64,000 bases of DNA from Ginsengibacter hankyongi (GTDB lineage: Bacteria; Bacteroidota; Bacteroidia; Chitinophagales; Chitinophagaceae): NCBI RefSeq assembly GCF_008710285.1, contig NZ_VYQF01000001.1, forward strand, positions 1 through 64,000, read 5' to 3'. Under the pieces are notes generated by a model. The model was not told the origin of the DNA and ran no database searches. It worked only from the letters and a program-made list of their open reading frames with translations. Both the position numbers and the translations under genes were made by a program. Position 1 is the stretch's first letter; every line of letters starts with the position of its first letter. This document shows positions 1-9,883 of this stretch, piece after piece.

Positions 1-67
1 AAAAAGTCCGTCTTACAAACTCATTTGAATTATACATTTTACACTTAATTTGTGTAAACCTATTTTA

Positions 68-104
68 GGACAAGACATTCCGGCTAAAAATATTGCCGGT
101 GTCC
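68..104. repeat. Interrupted hairpin of unknown role
   Basis: GGACA (68-72) pairs with TGTCC (100-104) and CCGGC (80-84) with GCCGG (95-99); a 7-base bulge lies on the left arm and the loop is 10 bases. There is no U-run immediately after it on the + strand, so a terminator role for a gene left of the window is possible but unproven. Confidence 0.3.
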
Positions 105-182
105 CACTGAACCTTATTAGGTAACGGTTTTTTTTTGGTTATCTGTCATCCCCCATTTATCCTTCAATTAACGCTGTATTTT

Positions 183-212
183 TTTGTCATGGTTTTTTTG
201 TAATTACCTTCG
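183..212 (+). promoter_or_regulatory. Candidate Bacteroidota promoter of the ClC gene
   Basis: TTTG at 183-186 is followed after 18 bases by TACCTTCG at 205-212, one mismatch from TAnnTTTG. It lies 36 bases before the start codon of the chloride channel gene. The call rests on consensus matching only. Confidence 0.35.
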
Positions 213-248
213 CGAAAATTTAATTAGAAAAACATCACTACGGCCAAA

Positions 249-2039
249 ATGTACGAAAAAATTTTAAGGTATATTGAAAGAATTAATCAATGGCGTAAAT
301 TAAGGATTTCCAATTCAAATTTTTTAATAATAGTCGCGGCTGTAGTTGGTATTATGGGCGGCATCACCTCTTCCGTATTAAAAGAACTTACACATTCTGT
401 GGCCAATTTTTTGCAAAACGATCTGCATTGGGAATACAAATATTATCTCTATTTTTTCTTTCCGCTCATTGGTATTTTCCTAACAGTCGCTTATATACGA
501 ACTTTCATCCGTCGTAGTAAGTTTCAACATGGGATTGCCCCCATCCTGTTCAATATTTCACATAATTCCAGCAAGCTTGAGTTTCATAATATCTATAGCC
601 AGGTTATTTCAAGTGCGCTTACTGTTGGGCTAGGCGGATCAGCGGGATTGGAAGCACCTGCTGTTTATAGCGGCGCAGCAATAGGTTCCAATATGGGCCG
701 TTTTTTTGGATTAAACTATCGCGAAACTTCCCTGCTTTTAGCATGTGGAGCCGCCGCGGGTATTTCAGGAGCGTTCAATAGCCCGGTCGCAGGAATGATC
801 TTTGCAATTGAAGTAATAATGCCGGAATTTTCTATTCCTGCTGTAATACCTTTATTAATAGCGTCAGCATTTTCTTCTGTTGTTTCACAACTCATTTATA
901 AAGAGCCCCTGTTTGTTTTGGTCACGAGAGATTGGGTCTTACATGCTTTTTGGTACTATATTGTTCTCGGTATATTAGTGGGTATTTATTCCGTTTATTT
1001 TAGCCGGTTAACCAAATTTGTGTCAGGAACTTTCAGAAAAATTAAAAATAAGTATAACAGAATCTGGATTGGCGGTATCACTCTGGGAGTAATGATTGCA
1101 CTGCTTCCAACTCTTTATGGTGAAGGTTATATTACTATTCAAAAATTATTGGATGGCAATTATCAATCAATACTTGCAAATAGCTTCTTTTCAAAATACC
1201 AACTTATTCCGTGGGTACTTTTGCTATTTGCGGCGTTATCACTGGTAGGAAAAACATTTGCCTCCACAATTACCATGGCAAGCGGAGGGAATGGCGGAAT
1301 GTTTGGTCCGAGTGTAGTGGTAGGTGGATTACTAGGGTTCGTTTTTGCTTTTGGCCTTAACCAAACAGGCACGGTTCAACTTAATGTTACTAATTTCATT
1401 ATTGCGGGAATGGCTGCTTCTTTGAGTGGTGTAATGCATGCGCCGCTCACAGGTGTGTTTCTCGCTGCTGAAATTACCGGTGGATATGCAATGATGGTAC
1501 CTTTAATGGTGGTATCTGCCATATCGTATTTCATTAATAAAGGAATTCTGAAATATTCCATATATACCGCAGAACTGGCCGAGCAAGGTAATTTAGTATC
1601 GAAGGAAAATAAGGATCACAATATTCTGCGAAGAATAAAATTGAAATATCTTATAGAGAAGGATTTTGTGATATTAAGGCCGGATGATACGCCGCGTAGA
1701 CGTAGCTATGATATTGTACATACTGTAAGAAATATTTTTCCTGTCGTAACCGAAGAAGGTGAATTGACAGGCGTTATCTATAGCGATCAATTGCTTGAGC
1801 TTTTGGTAAGTAATAAGATCGAAGATCAAAATCGACTTATAAAAGAAATAGCGCATCCTCCTGATAAAGTTATTAATGTAAATACTTCAATGTCGGAAGT
1901 AATGCAAATTATGGATAGCCTGGACACGCGTATTTTACCGGTTATAGGCCCAAATAACAAATATCTTGGATTTGTGACTAAAAACGGAATCTTTAATAAA
2001 TACAGACACATGTTAAAAAGACAGGGGAATGAATTTTAA
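249..2039 (+). CDS. ClC-family chloride channel/transporter with C-terminal CBS domains
   Basis: An integral inner-membrane protein of 596 residues that moves chloride (as channel or Cl-/H+ antiporter). Residues about 20-430 are a run of hydrophobic helices with the ClC selectivity-filter blocks: GGSAGLEAP at 129-137, where Glu135 sits at the position of the gating glutamate, GGNGGMFGPS near 350, and a late LSGVMHAPLTG block. The usual G(K/R)EGP reads GLEAP here. The last 150 residues hold a pair of CBS modules, expected to bind adenine nucleotides and tune gating; the first of them looks shortened. It is a single gene with its own candidate promoter. The family is certain; whether it is a channel or an exchanger cannot be told from sequence, although a retained gating Glu favours exchange. 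Confidence 0.9.
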   Translation: MYEKILRYIERINQWRKLRISNSNFLIIVAAVVGIMGGITSSVLKELTHSVANFLQNDLHWEYKYYLYFFFPLIGIFLTVAYIRTFIRRSKFQHGIAPILFNISHNSSKLEFHNIYSQVISSALTVGLGGSAGLEAPAVYSGAAIGSNMGRFFGLNYRETSLLLACGAAAGISGAFNSPVAGMIFAIEVIMPEFSIPAVIPLLIASAFSSVVSQLIYKEPLFVLVTRDWVLHAFWYYIVLGILVGIYSVYFSRLTKFVSGTFRKIKNKYNRIWIGGITLGVMIALLPTLYGEGYITIQKLLDGNYQSILANSFFSKYQLIPWVLLLFAALSLVGKTFASTITMASGGNGGMFGPSVVVGGLLGFVFAFGLNQTGTVQLNVTNFIIAGMAASLSGVMHAPLTGVFLAAEITGGYAMMVPLMVVSAISYFINKGILKYSIYTAELAEQGNLVSKENKDHNILRRIKLKYLIEKDFVILRPDDTPRRRSYDIVHTVRNIFPVVTEEGELTGVIYSDQLLELLVSNKIEDQNRLIKEIAHPPDKVINVNTSMSEVMQIMDSLDTRILPVIGPNNKYLGFVTKNGIFNKYRHMLKRQGNEF

Positions 2040-2132
2040 CGGTGTACTTTTCAATATCCTATGTAGTGCTCAAATTCTCCGAATATCTAATTCATAATTA
2101 TCTTTCTTGGTAAAAGATTTCTAAACATTTTT

Positions 2133-3248
2133 ATGCCTGGCAAAACTAATTTTTTCAGAAGCATTTTAATTCTAATAAATATCGGAGTTATCATTGCTTA
2201 TTTTATTACATGCCTTTCGCCTTATGTAAACACAGGCGAAGACTGGTATTTGGCATTTCCAGGGCTTATATTTCCTTTAATATTTTTTGCACTCGTTTTG
2301 TTTATCATTATATGGATTTTTCTAAAATCAAAATGGTGGTGGATATCTTCACTAGTTTTATTACTGGGCTTTCAACAAATTATTGCTGCATTTGCATTTC
2401 ACATTCCCAGGGAATTTTCTTATGTTAAAGCTCCCAATGCGCTGCGTGTATTACAGTGGAACGTATCCGGATGGGGTACCCAAAACAGCGAAAGCCATAA
2501 CGATAAAACTTATAAAGCCATAATGATGCAAATTGTACAGGAGCAAAATGCGGATGTACTTTGTTTCGAAGAATTCACGGATAACCTTGATAAAAATAAT
2601 TTTGAGCCTAATAACATTTCAACAATCGAAAACGCAGGATATCCTTATCATTATTTTGTAGCTACCGAATATTATAAAAAAGATCATGCTACAGGAATAG
2701 CGATTTTTTCAAAATATCCTATTATAGATTCTGCGAGCTTTAGTTTTAATGAAGGTAGCACATCAGAGCATCTACTTTTTACCGATATAAAAGTATCGGA
2801 TAAAACTTTCAGAGTATTTACTACACACTTACAATCTGTACATTTTGAAGGCAAAGATTATAGAAGTTTAAATAATTTAAAACATGCGCATGAAAGTGGT
2901 TTGCGTGACTCTCGCACTATTGTTTCAAAATTAAAAAAAGGGTATGTATCCCGGTACAAACAAGCTGAGCTGGTAAGTAAAAAAATAAGGGAAAGTCCTT
3001 ACACGGCATTTATTTGCGGCGATTTTAATGATGTTCCCAATTCAAGCACTTACTTTAAAATAAAAGGAAATTTTCAGGATGCTTTTTTACAAAAAGGCTC
3101 TTTTATCGGGCGAACCTTTCGCTTTATTTCACCAACGTTAAGGATTGATTATATTCTTGCGGATAAAAGATTTAAGGTAACTCAATACCAAAGGATAAAA
3201 GTTCCTTATTCGGATCATTACCCTGTAGAAGCCGATCTACAGTATTAA
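2133..3248 (+). CDS. Membrane-anchored endonuclease/exonuclease/phosphatase family protein
   Basis: 371 residues. Three hydrophobic segments (about 12-28, 42-65 and 70-90) precede an EEP (DNase I-like) metallohydrolase domain from residue 104 to the end. The expected metal and catalytic blocks are visible: QWN at 108-110, FEEF (the metal-binding Glu), CGDFND, RIDYIL and the terminal SDHYP. Such three-helix-plus-EEP proteins are common in Bacteroidota; the substrate is not known and could be a nucleic acid, a phospholipid or a phosphodiester-containing metabolite outside the membrane. It starts 93 bases after the ClC gene, so they might be cotranscribed. The ATG start gives a complete first helix. 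Confidence 0.85.
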   Translation: MPGKTNFFRSILILINIGVIIAYFITCLSPYVNTGEDWYLAFPGLIFPLIFFALVLFIIIWIFLKSKWWWISSLVLLLGFQQIIAAFAFHIPREFSYVKAPNALRVLQWNVSGWGTQNSESHNDKTYKAIMMQIVQEQNADVLCFEEFTDNLDKNNFEPNNISTIENAGYPYHYFVATEYYKKDHATGIAIFSKYPIIDSASFSFNEGSTSEHLLFTDIKVSDKTFRVFTTHLQSVHFEGKDYRSLNNLKHAHESGLRDSRTIVSKLKKGYVSRYKQAELVSKKIRESPYTAFICGDFNDVPNSSTYFKIKGNFQDAFLQKGSFIGRTFRFISPTLRIDYILADKRFKVTQYQRIKVPYSDHYPVEADLQY

Positions 3249-3391
3249 AAATTTCGTTTACCCTCGCAATATTTTCAAGATAAAAGACAATCTTATTGAA
3301 GTCTTTTAGCAACAACTTTATACCATTCATCACAAACTGTATAGCTCAATTTTTTCTTTTTTTTATTTTCAGCATCTAAACTAATTTTTTT

Positions 3392-4498
3392 ATGAAATTT
3401 AAAATTTACCTGGCAGCAATCTTCCTGCTGTTTACTATTTGCGCAATTTCACAATCCCTTACTGTTCCTCCTAACGGTGGAAATAAAAAAGCATCTGTAA
3501 GTGAGCGTATAGGCGTTACCGATGTAACTATTCATTACGACAGACCCGGTGTAAAAGGAAGGGAAGGAAAAATATGGAATGGCCTTGTCCATACAGGTTT
3601 TACTGATCTTGGCTTTGGCACAAGTAAAGCTGCTCCATGGCGTGGTGGTGCGAATGAAAACACAACCATTACTTTTAGTACCGATGTTACAGTTGAAGGA
3701 AAACCACTGGCAGCAGGGACTTATGGCTTTTTTATTGCCATGGGCAATGGAGATGCCACTTTAATATTCAGCAACAACTCAACCTCGTGGGGATCTTTTT
3801 TTTATGATGAAAAAGAGGATGCACTAAGAGTAACCGTAAAAACTGAACCCCTAAACGAAAGTGTTGAATGGCTTAAATACGAATTCATGAATGAAACGGA
3901 AAACAGCGCTGTAATAGCTTTGATGTGGGAAAAACTAAAAATACCTTTTAAAGTAGAAGTTGACTATCCCAAAACTCAATTGGCATTGTTTAAAAAAGAA
4001 TTAAGATCGGATAAAGGTTTTACCGCTGATGCATGGGTTCAGGCTGCACAATTTGCGGCAGCTAATAACGATATGGAAGACGCTGAGCAATGGAGCGATT
4101 ATTCTATCAATGGAAGATTTGTGGGAGAAAGAAACTTCAAAACTTTAACTACAAAAGCAATGATTTTGGAGAAGGAAAGTAAAACTGCTGAAGCAGATGC
4201 ACAGATGAAGGAAGCGCTACCATTGGGTACTATGCAGGAACTGCATAACTATGGAAAGCAATTAATAATAGAAAGGAAACCAAAAGAAGCCCTGGAAGTT
4301 TTTAAACTGAATGCACAAAAGAATCCGGGCCAGTTCACAACAGATATGGGATTGGTAAGAGGCTATTCCGCAAATGGTGATTACAAAAATGCTTTGAAAT
4401 ATGCAAAGCTTGCACAACCATTGGCTCCAAATAAACTTAATAAAGATGCAGTTGATAAAATGATTGAGGACTTAAGTGCTGGAAAAGATATTAATTGA
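3392..4498 (+). CDS. Secreted DUF2911 protein with TPR-like C-terminus
   Basis: 368 residues with a signal peptide (about 1-20, cleavage after AIS). Residues 24-190 match DUF2911, a beta-rich domain of unknown function widespread in Bacteroidota, recognisable from the IHYDRPGVKGR, APWRGGANE and PLAAGTYGFF blocks. The remaining C-terminal half is helical and ends in TPR-like repeats (about 280-345), suggesting protein-protein contacts in the periplasm. A strong hairpin terminator follows 21 bases after the stop, so the gene ends its transcription unit. Function is unknown. Confidence 0.8.
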   Translation: MKFKIYLAAIFLLFTICAISQSLTVPPNGGNKKASVSERIGVTDVTIHYDRPGVKGREGKIWNGLVHTGFTDLGFGTSKAAPWRGGANENTTITFSTDVTVEGKPLAAGTYGFFIAMGNGDATLIFSNNSTSWGSFFYDEKEDALRVTVKTEPLNESVEWLKYEFMNETENSAVIALMWEKLKIPFKVEVDYPKTQLALFKKELRSDKGFTADAWVQAAQFAAANNDMEDAEQWSDYSINGRFVGERNFKTLTTKAMILEKESKTAEADAQMKEALPLGTMQELHNYGKQLIIERKPKEALEVFKLNAQKNPGQFTTDMGLVRGYSANGDYKNALKYAKLAQPLAPNKLNKDAVDKMIEDLSAGKDIN

Positions 4499-4519
4499 TT
4501 TTACCTAATAATCTATACA

Positions 4520-4549
4520 AAAAGAGACCGCTTCAGGGCAGTCTCTTTT
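4520..4549. terminator. Bidirectional intrinsic terminator
   Basis: AAAAGAGAC (4520-4528) pairs perfectly with GTCTCTTTT (4541-4549), and the arms supply A- and T-runs on both strands. It lies between the convergent DUF2911 (+) and esterase (-) genes and can serve both. Confidence 0.8.
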
Positions 4550-4627
4550 AATTTCTCTTAAACTCTTAAAAAAATTACTCTCTAACGGTAAGGCATAGAT
4601 GAAAAATGGGATTACCTCCCGATCGGT

Positions 4628-5548
4628 TTATTTTCCAATCAAATTCATACTCTGCATCCAATTTTTACAACGCTCCATCCATTCATCTTTTGTTGTTCGA
4701 TTATGCATGCCAAAGCCATGTCCGCCACCATTGTAGATGTGCATTTCTGCAGGTATTTTATATTTTAAAAGTGCTTCATAAAATGAAATGCTGTTCATAA
4801 CAGGTACTACGTTATCGTCAGTAGCCTGCACGAGAAATGTAGTTGGCGTTTCTGCTGTCACCTGGAGTTCATTCGAAAAAGAATCTATTAATTCCTTTGA
4901 AGGATTTTTGCCAATAAGCTGGTCTCTTGAACCAATATGGCCAATATTATCCTGGAAACTGATTACCGGGTAAATCAACATTGCGAAATCCGGACGCAGG
5001 TTTATATTGTTTGTATTATTTATATAGCTGTGCTGAAAATGAGTAGCTGCGGTGGAAGCCAGATGGCCACCGGCTGAAAAGCCCATAATGCCAACTTTAT
5101 TTACATCGATATTCCATTCATTTGCGTGTAGGCGTACCAGTTGTATAGCACGCTGCGCATCCTGCAGGGGGCCAATTTTTTTATCAACCATTGAAGAGTC
5201 ATTCGGAATCCTGTAATTCAACACAAAAGCTGCAATGCCCCATTCATTAAATTTTCTTGCAACCGCAAATCCCTCTTTTACTATTGAAGTTATCCAGTAG
5301 CCTCCACCGGGGCAAATGACAACTGCAGTTCCATTTGCTTTGGATTTTTCAGGTAGAAAAATGGTTAAGGTTGGCTGCGAAATATAATGCACGATAGTAT
5401 CTCCATTACTCTGCGGTTGCCACCATTCTTTTATAGCATAAGGCTTGCTGTTAGGAATTTTACCTTCATACAAAGGAATCGTTTGTTGCGCATTTACATA
5501 TTGCATAAAGCAAATTAAAAATAAAGAGGTAATCGTTGTTTTTTTCAT
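4628..5548 (-). CDS. Secreted alpha/beta hydrolase, acetyl-xylan-esterase-like (BD-FAE/axeA-type)
   Basis: 306 residues with a signal peptide (1-20). The alpha/beta hydrolase core has the HGG-type oxyanion block CPGGG at 79-83, the nucleophile elbow GFSAGG with Ser158, an acid near Asp244/Asp245 (QATDD) and the catalytic His277 in GGGHGFG. Relatives are carbohydrate esterases that remove acetyl or feruloyl groups from plant polysaccharides, often mis-annotated as endo-xylanases. No glycoside hydrolase stands beside it, so the substrate is open. It converges on the DUF2911 gene and follows the GMC oxidoreductase gene after 85 bases, with which it could be cotranscribed. Confidence 0.85.
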   Translation of the reverse strand: MKKTTITSLFLICFMQYVNAQQTIPLYEGKIPNSKPYAIKEWWQPQSNGDTIVHYISQPTLTIFLPEKSKANGTAVVICPGGGYWITSIVKEGFAVARKFNEWGIAAFVLNYRIPNDSSMVDKKIGPLQDAQRAIQLVRLHANEWNIDVNKVGIMGFSAGGHLASTAATHFQHSYINNTNNINLRPDFAMLIYPVISFQDNIGHIGSRDQLIGKNPSKELIDSFSNELQVTAETPTTFLVQATDDNVVPVMNSISFYEALLKYKIPAEMHIYNGGGHGFGMHNRTTKDEWMERCKNWMQSMNLIGK

Positions 5549-5633
5549 GTAATAGATTTTTTGAAGATTATTATTTTCGATTCTAACGATACTGTCAAAT
5601 AGCTAAAATTATCGTGGCCCGCTGCGGCGTAAC

Positions 5634-7349
5634 CTATATATTTCCTTTCTTTAATTCTTCCACTGCATAGTTAGCGGCTCTTGCTGTTAAAGCCATAAAA
5701 GTAAGCGAAGGATTTTGTGTGCTTGTCGACGTCATGCAGGCTCCATCAGTTACAAACACATTGCTGCAATTATGAAAAGCATTCCATTTATTCAGTAGCG
5801 ATGTTTTAGGATCATTACCCATTCTGCAACCTCCCATTTCATGAATATCAAGGCCGGGCGCCTGCTTACTATCATACTGTCGAATATTTTTACAACCTGC
5901 TCTGTCAAACATTTCTGAAGCAACCTTAAAAAAATCGTTCATGCTTTTTACATCATTATCATCATAATCAACTGATGTTATCAATTGGGGAATACCCCAT
6001 GCATCTTTCTTATCGGGGCTTAATCTTACATGGTTGGTCTCTTTAGGAATCGTTTCTCCTTGCATCATTACACTTACATACCAATTTCCCGCTTCTGATA
6101 ATGCATCTTTATATGATCCGCCTAGTCCATCTTCATATCCATAACCCCGGCCTGCGCCAAAAAATACCATGTAGCCACGAAGAAAATCAGTTTCCTGTTT
6201 ATGAACGTTTCTGAAATTGGGCATCATGGGTTGTGTGGGTCTTCTTCCATAATAATACTTATCCGGCGGACCGCCATAATCTGCGTTTACGGTACCCCGG
6301 TAGTTTTGAAAGGCAATATACTTACCCAGCAATCCATTATCGTTTCCAAAGCCTTTGGGGAACCGGCGAGACGTGGAATTAAGTAAAAGCAAATTTGTGT
6401 TAAGGCAGGCGGCGTTTACAAAAATGATCCTTGCAAAAAATTGTGTGGACTTTTTTGTTTTAGCATCTATAACATGCACACCAACTGCTTTGCCTTTCGC
6501 ATCATCATATATCAGCGAATACACAACAGATTCCGGCCTTATGGTTAAGTTACCTGTTTTTAAAGCCCAGGGAATAGTGGATGAATTGGAACTGAAGTAC
6601 CCGCCAAATGGGCAGCCTCTGTCGCACTTATTCCTGGCCTGGCATTGATTGCGGTTCTGCTGAAGATGAATTTCTTTTGGCTGCGTTAAGTGGGCGCAAC
6701 GACCCTGCACTACAAAACGATCTTTGTAGTTGGCCATTATTTTGCTACTGATTTCCTTCTCTACACAATTCATTTCCCAGGGCGGCAGAAATTCACCGTC
6801 AGGTAAAGTATCTATCCCATCCATGTTACCACTTATACCGACAAACTTTTCAACATGGGAATACCAGGGAGCCAGATCATCATAACGGATAGGCCAGTTT
6901 GTTGCAAATCCATCACGTGCCGGCCCTTCAAAATCATATTTGCTCCAGCGTTGCGTTTGCCTTGCCCATAACAAACTCTTACCACCGACCTGGTAACCAC
7001 GTATCCAGTCAAAAGGTTTTTCCTGTATGTAGGGGTGCTCTTTATCTTTTACAAAAAAGTGCTGAGTGGCTTCACTAAACGCATAACACCTGCTTACTAC
7101 CGGATTTTCCTCTGTAATGCTTAAAGGCATTTTTAGCCTGTGCGTAAATTCCCATGGCCCTTTGGTTGCTGTTGGGTAATCTTTTAAGTGAACCACATTT
7201 CGTCCGCGCTCAAGCAGCAACGTTTTTAAACCTTGCTCGCATAACTCTTTTGCTGCCCATCCGCCACTGATGCCACTACCAATAACAATTGCATCGTAAG
7301 TGTTTTGACTTTTCCCTTTTGAATTGATATTAAGCGTATCGGGTGGCAT
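5634..7349 (-). CDS. GMC-family FAD-dependent oxidoreductase
   Basis: 571 residues of the glucose-methanol-choline oxidoreductase family. The N-terminal Rossmann motif GSGISGG is at 24-30, the conserved CPFGGY cysteine block lies mid-protein, and HEMGG (near 503) with the terminal TSTSTQNPSLT block forms the active-site and FAD-binding C-terminus. Close relatives oxidise sugars or sugar acids (for example 2-keto-gluconate or glucoside-3-dehydrogenase-like enzymes) and are usually paired with a small gluconate-dehydrogenase subunit 3 protein; no such gene is adjacent here. No clear Sec or Tat signal is visible at the N-terminus, so export, if any, would need a partner. The substrate is unknown. 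Confidence 0.85.
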   Translation of the reverse strand: MPPDTLNINSKGKSQNTYDAIVIGSGISGGWAAKELCEQGLKTLLLERGRNVVHLKDYPTATKGPWEFTHRLKMPLSITEENPVVSRCYAFSEATQHFFVKDKEHPYIQEKPFDWIRGYQVGGKSLLWARQTQRWSKYDFEGPARDGFATNWPIRYDDLAPWYSHVEKFVGISGNMDGIDTLPDGEFLPPWEMNCVEKEISSKIMANYKDRFVVQGRCAHLTQPKEIHLQQNRNQCQARNKCDRGCPFGGYFSSNSSTIPWALKTGNLTIRPESVVYSLIYDDAKGKAVGVHVIDAKTKKSTQFFARIIFVNAACLNTNLLLLNSTSRRFPKGFGNDNGLLGKYIAFQNYRGTVNADYGGPPDKYYYGRRPTQPMMPNFRNVHKQETDFLRGYMVFFGAGRGYGYEDGLGGSYKDALSEAGNWYVSVMMQGETIPKETNHVRLSPDKKDAWGIPQLITSVDYDDNDVKSMNDFFKVASEMFDRAGCKNIRQYDSKQAPGLDIHEMGGCRMGNDPKTSLLNKWNAFHNCSNVFVTDGACMTSTSTQNPSLTFMALTARAANYAVEELKKGNI

Positions 7350-7732
7350 ATGTGTTACTGTCTTATTTCGTTAAGAAAGGGGCAATTTTCTGCTAATATA
7401 CAAACGGGAAACCTTCAATAAACATTTAGCATATAATTTACCCAAATTAATATACCCAAATAAAGTCCTGTGAATCATCCATCAATTTCTGATTTGCCAG
7501 TAAAAATTTATGGTTCAATCACCGCAATTAATTAATGAAATTATGCCGATTGGCTGCAGGATGGACGCGGAAAGCCTTCAGCGAAACTAAGACTTGCAGC
7601 GAGCAACCCGAGCTAATGAGGATTATGGAATAAACTGATAACACAGCCCCAAATAAAAATCCCCTTGCATTGCTGCAAAGGGATTGTATGATTTACATCG
7701 TACATCAAACATTGTATGCGTACATGGAAATA
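7350..7732. other. Intergenic region, no gene seen apart from the groEL terminator
   Basis: 383 bases between the GMC gene (start side) and the groEL stop. Apart from the terminator at 7659-7684 there is no ORF with family character; stretch 7540-7625 is more G+C-rich than its surroundings but shows only a 15-codon reading frame with no support. Confidence 0.5.
7659..7684 (-). terminator. groEL intrinsic terminator
   Basis: On the minus strand ATCCCTTTGC pairs with GCAAGGGGAT (one G-U pair) around a 6-base loop and is followed by TTTTTATTT. It lies 48 bases after the groEL stop. Confidence 0.75.
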
Positions 7733-9370
7733 TTAGTAGCCCATGTCACCCATTCCACCGCCGCCCATTGGAGGCATTGATGGTTTGTCTTTCTCAGGTT
7801 TGTCAGAAATTACACATTCGGTAGTTAATAACATGCCTGCGATAGAAGCTGCATTTTCCAATGCAATACGGGTAACTTTTGTAGGATCAATAACACCTGC
7901 TGCCAGCAATTTTTCATAAACTTCGGTACGTGCATTGAATCCAAAATCACCTTTACCTTCTTTGATTTTTTGTACAACAATGCTTCCTTCAATACCGCTG
8001 TTTACAACGATCTGACGAAGTGGTTCTTCAACAGCACGTTTAACTATCTGTATACCGGTTGTTTCATCTTCATTAGCGCCTTTAAGCTTGTCAAGACTTT
8101 CGATTGCACGAATGTAAGCAACACCACCGCCTGGTACAATACCTTCTTCCACAGCAGCCCTTGTTGCATGCAATGCGTCGTCAACACGGTCTTTCTTTTC
8201 TTTCATTTCAACTTCGGTAGCAGCACCAACATATAATACAGCAACACCACCGCTTAATTTAGCAAGACGCTCCTGTAATTTTTCTTTATCATAGTCAGAT
8301 GTTGTTGTTTCAATCTGTGCTTTTATCTGGTTAACACGTGCAGTAATATCTTTCTTTGCACCTTTACCGCCAACGATAGTTGTATTGTCTTTATCAATAG
8401 TAACTGAAGTTGCTTCACCGAGATAAGTAAGATCAGCATTCTCTAATTTGTAACCTTGTTCTTCGCTTATTACAATACCCTTTGTAAGAACTGCCAAATC
8501 CTGCAGCATTTCTTTTCTGCGATCGCCAAAACCGGGAGCTTTTACTGCAGCCACTTTCAAAGTACCGCGTAATTTATTTACAACTAATGTTGCTAAAGCT
8601 TCACCTTCCAAATCTTCAGAAATTATTAAAAGCGGGCGGCCAGCCTGTGCCACTTTTTCAAGGATATGAAGAATATCTTTCATGGTAGACACCTTCTTAT
8701 CGTATATTAAAATGTAAGGATTTTGTAACTCAGCTTCCATTTTTTCACTGTTAGTTACAAAATAAGGAGAAACATATCCCCTGTCGAATTGCATACCTTC
8801 AACCACATCTACAGTAGTATCAGTTCCTTTTGCTTCTTCAACGGTAATAACACCTTCTTTACCAACTTTGGTCATAGCCTGTGCAATTAAAGCGCCGATT
8901 GACTCATCGTTATTTGCAGAAATAGATGCCACCTGCTGAATTTTGCTATTATTATCGCCAACAGCAACTGATTGCTTTTTTAAATGCTCAACAACTGCTA
9001 TAACAGCTTTGTCGATACCGCGTTTCAAATCCATTGGATTAGCGCCGGCGGCGACATTCTTTAAACCTTCGCTGATGATTGATTGAGCAAGAACAGTAGC
9101 AGTAGTAGTACCATCGCCTGCAATATCAGCAGTTTTGGAAGCTACTTCTTTTACCATCTGGGCACCCATATTTTCAATGGGATCTTCCAGTTCAATTTCT
9201 TTAGCAACCGTCACACCATCTTTTGTTACGCTTGGTGCGCCGAATTTCTTTTCAATAACAACATTACGGCCTTTTGGCCCAAGGGTTACTTTTACGGCAT
9301 TTGCCAAAGTATCCACGCCCTTTTTCATCTTGTTGCGGGCTTCAATTTCAAAAAATATTTGTTTTGACAT
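7733..9370 (-). CDS. groEL: 60-kDa chaperonin GroEL
   Basis: 545 residues, the standard length. The ATP-binding [11 protein letters not shown] block and the full apical and equatorial sequence are present and the protein ends in the usual Gly-Met-rich tail ([10 protein letters not shown]). It forms the double heptameric ring that folds proteins in the cytosol together with GroES. It follows groES after a 31-base gap on the same strand and ends at an intrinsic terminator, so the pair is a closed operon. No CIRCE operator is visible upstream. Confidence 0.98.
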   Translation of the reverse strand: MSKQIFFEIEARNKMKKGVDTLANAVKVTLGPKGRNVVIEKKFGAPSVTKDGVTVAKEIELEDPIENMGAQMVKEVASKTADIAGDGTTTATVLAQSIISEGLKNVAAGANPMDLKRGIDKAVIAVVEHLKKQSVAVGDNNSKIQQVASISANNDESIGALIAQAMTKVGKEGVITVEEAKGTDTTVDVVEGMQFDRGYVSPYFVTNSEKMEAELQNPYILIYDKKVSTMKDILHILEKVAQAGRPLLIISEDLEGEALATLVVNKLRGTLKVAAVKAPGFGDRRKEMLQDLAVLTKGIVISEEQGYKLENADLTYLGEATSVTIDKDNTTIVGGKGAKKDITARVNQIKAQIETTTSDYDKEKLQERLAKLSGGVAVLYVGAATEVEMKEKKDRVDDALHATRAAVEEGIVPGGGVAYIRAIESLDKLKGANEDETTGIQIVKRAVEEPLRQIVVNSGIEGSIVVQKIKEGKGDFGFNARTEVYEKLLAAGVIDPTKVTRIALENAASIAGMLLTTECVISDKPEKDKPSMPPMGGGGMGDMGY

Positions 9371-9401
9371 TTTATTAATGATTAAAGTTTTAAAATAAGG
9401 T

Positions 9402-9701
9402 TTACTTCACTTTCATTAAAATATCAGAAGCTCTCATAATTAAATAGTCAGCTCCGTCAATCGTAATTTCTGTACCGCCATATTTACCATACATAACGGT
9501 ATCTCCGGCTTTAATGTGCAATGGAATTAACTGGCCTGTTTGCTCAGCATACTTTCCTTTTCCTACAGCAACTACAGTACCTTTTTGAGGTTTTTCCTTT
9601 GCTGTATCAGGAATTATAATACCACCTGCAGTTTTTGTTTCGGCTGCGTTGGGTTTAACAAGAACTCTGTCATCGAAGAGCTCAAAATTGTCTTTTGCCA
9701 T
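9402..9701 (-). CDS. groES: 10-kDa co-chaperonin GroES
   Basis: 99 residues when begun at the ATG at 9701, which gives [15 protein letters not shown], the family's usual N-terminus. The frame stays open upstream to 9830, but those 43 residues have no GroES character and would run across the candidate promoter, so the internal start is chosen. The protein contains [14 protein letters not shown], where the mobile loop that docks on GroEL is expected, and the KYGGTEI dome strand. First gene of the groESL operon. Confidence 0.97.
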   Translation of the reverse strand: MAKDNFELFDDRVLVKPNAAETKTAGGIIIPDTAKEKPQKGTVVAVGKGKYAEQTGQLIPLHIKAGDTVMYGKYGGTEITIDGADYLIMRASDILMKVK

Positions 9702-9734
9702 AATTATAAATTTTTTGATTTTGTAATTGGGTTG

Positions 9735-9742
9735 CAAATGTA
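9735..9742 (-). promoter_or_regulatory. Candidate -7 element of the groESL operon
   Basis: On the minus strand TACATTTG matches TAnnTTTG exactly and lies 33 bases before the groES ATG. A TTTG 15 bases further upstream is closer than the ideal spacing of about 19, so the -33 element is uncertain. Confidence 0.4.
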
Positions 9743-9883
9743 CACGAATAATTGTACCAAAGACTTTAATCAGTTTTGTTGTCATATTCGTAACAAAGCA
9801 TGGCAGAATCCTGAGCAAGGAATCAGCCAAAATTTCATAGCGAATACAAAATTTTCAAAACTGGTAAAAGACGTTCTTGTGAG

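Noticed and set aside
7546-7593. 15-codon frame in a G+C-richer patch upstream of groEL's end
   Set aside because: Too short, no ribosome-binding site, no regulatory neighbour on that strand.
9702-9830. 43-residue N-terminal extension of GroES
   Set aside because: The extension has no family similarity and overlaps the probable promoter; the internal ATG gives a standard GroES.
9702-9883. CIRCE heat-shock operator before groES
   Set aside because: No TTAGCACTC/GAGTGCTAA inverted repeat is present on either strand.
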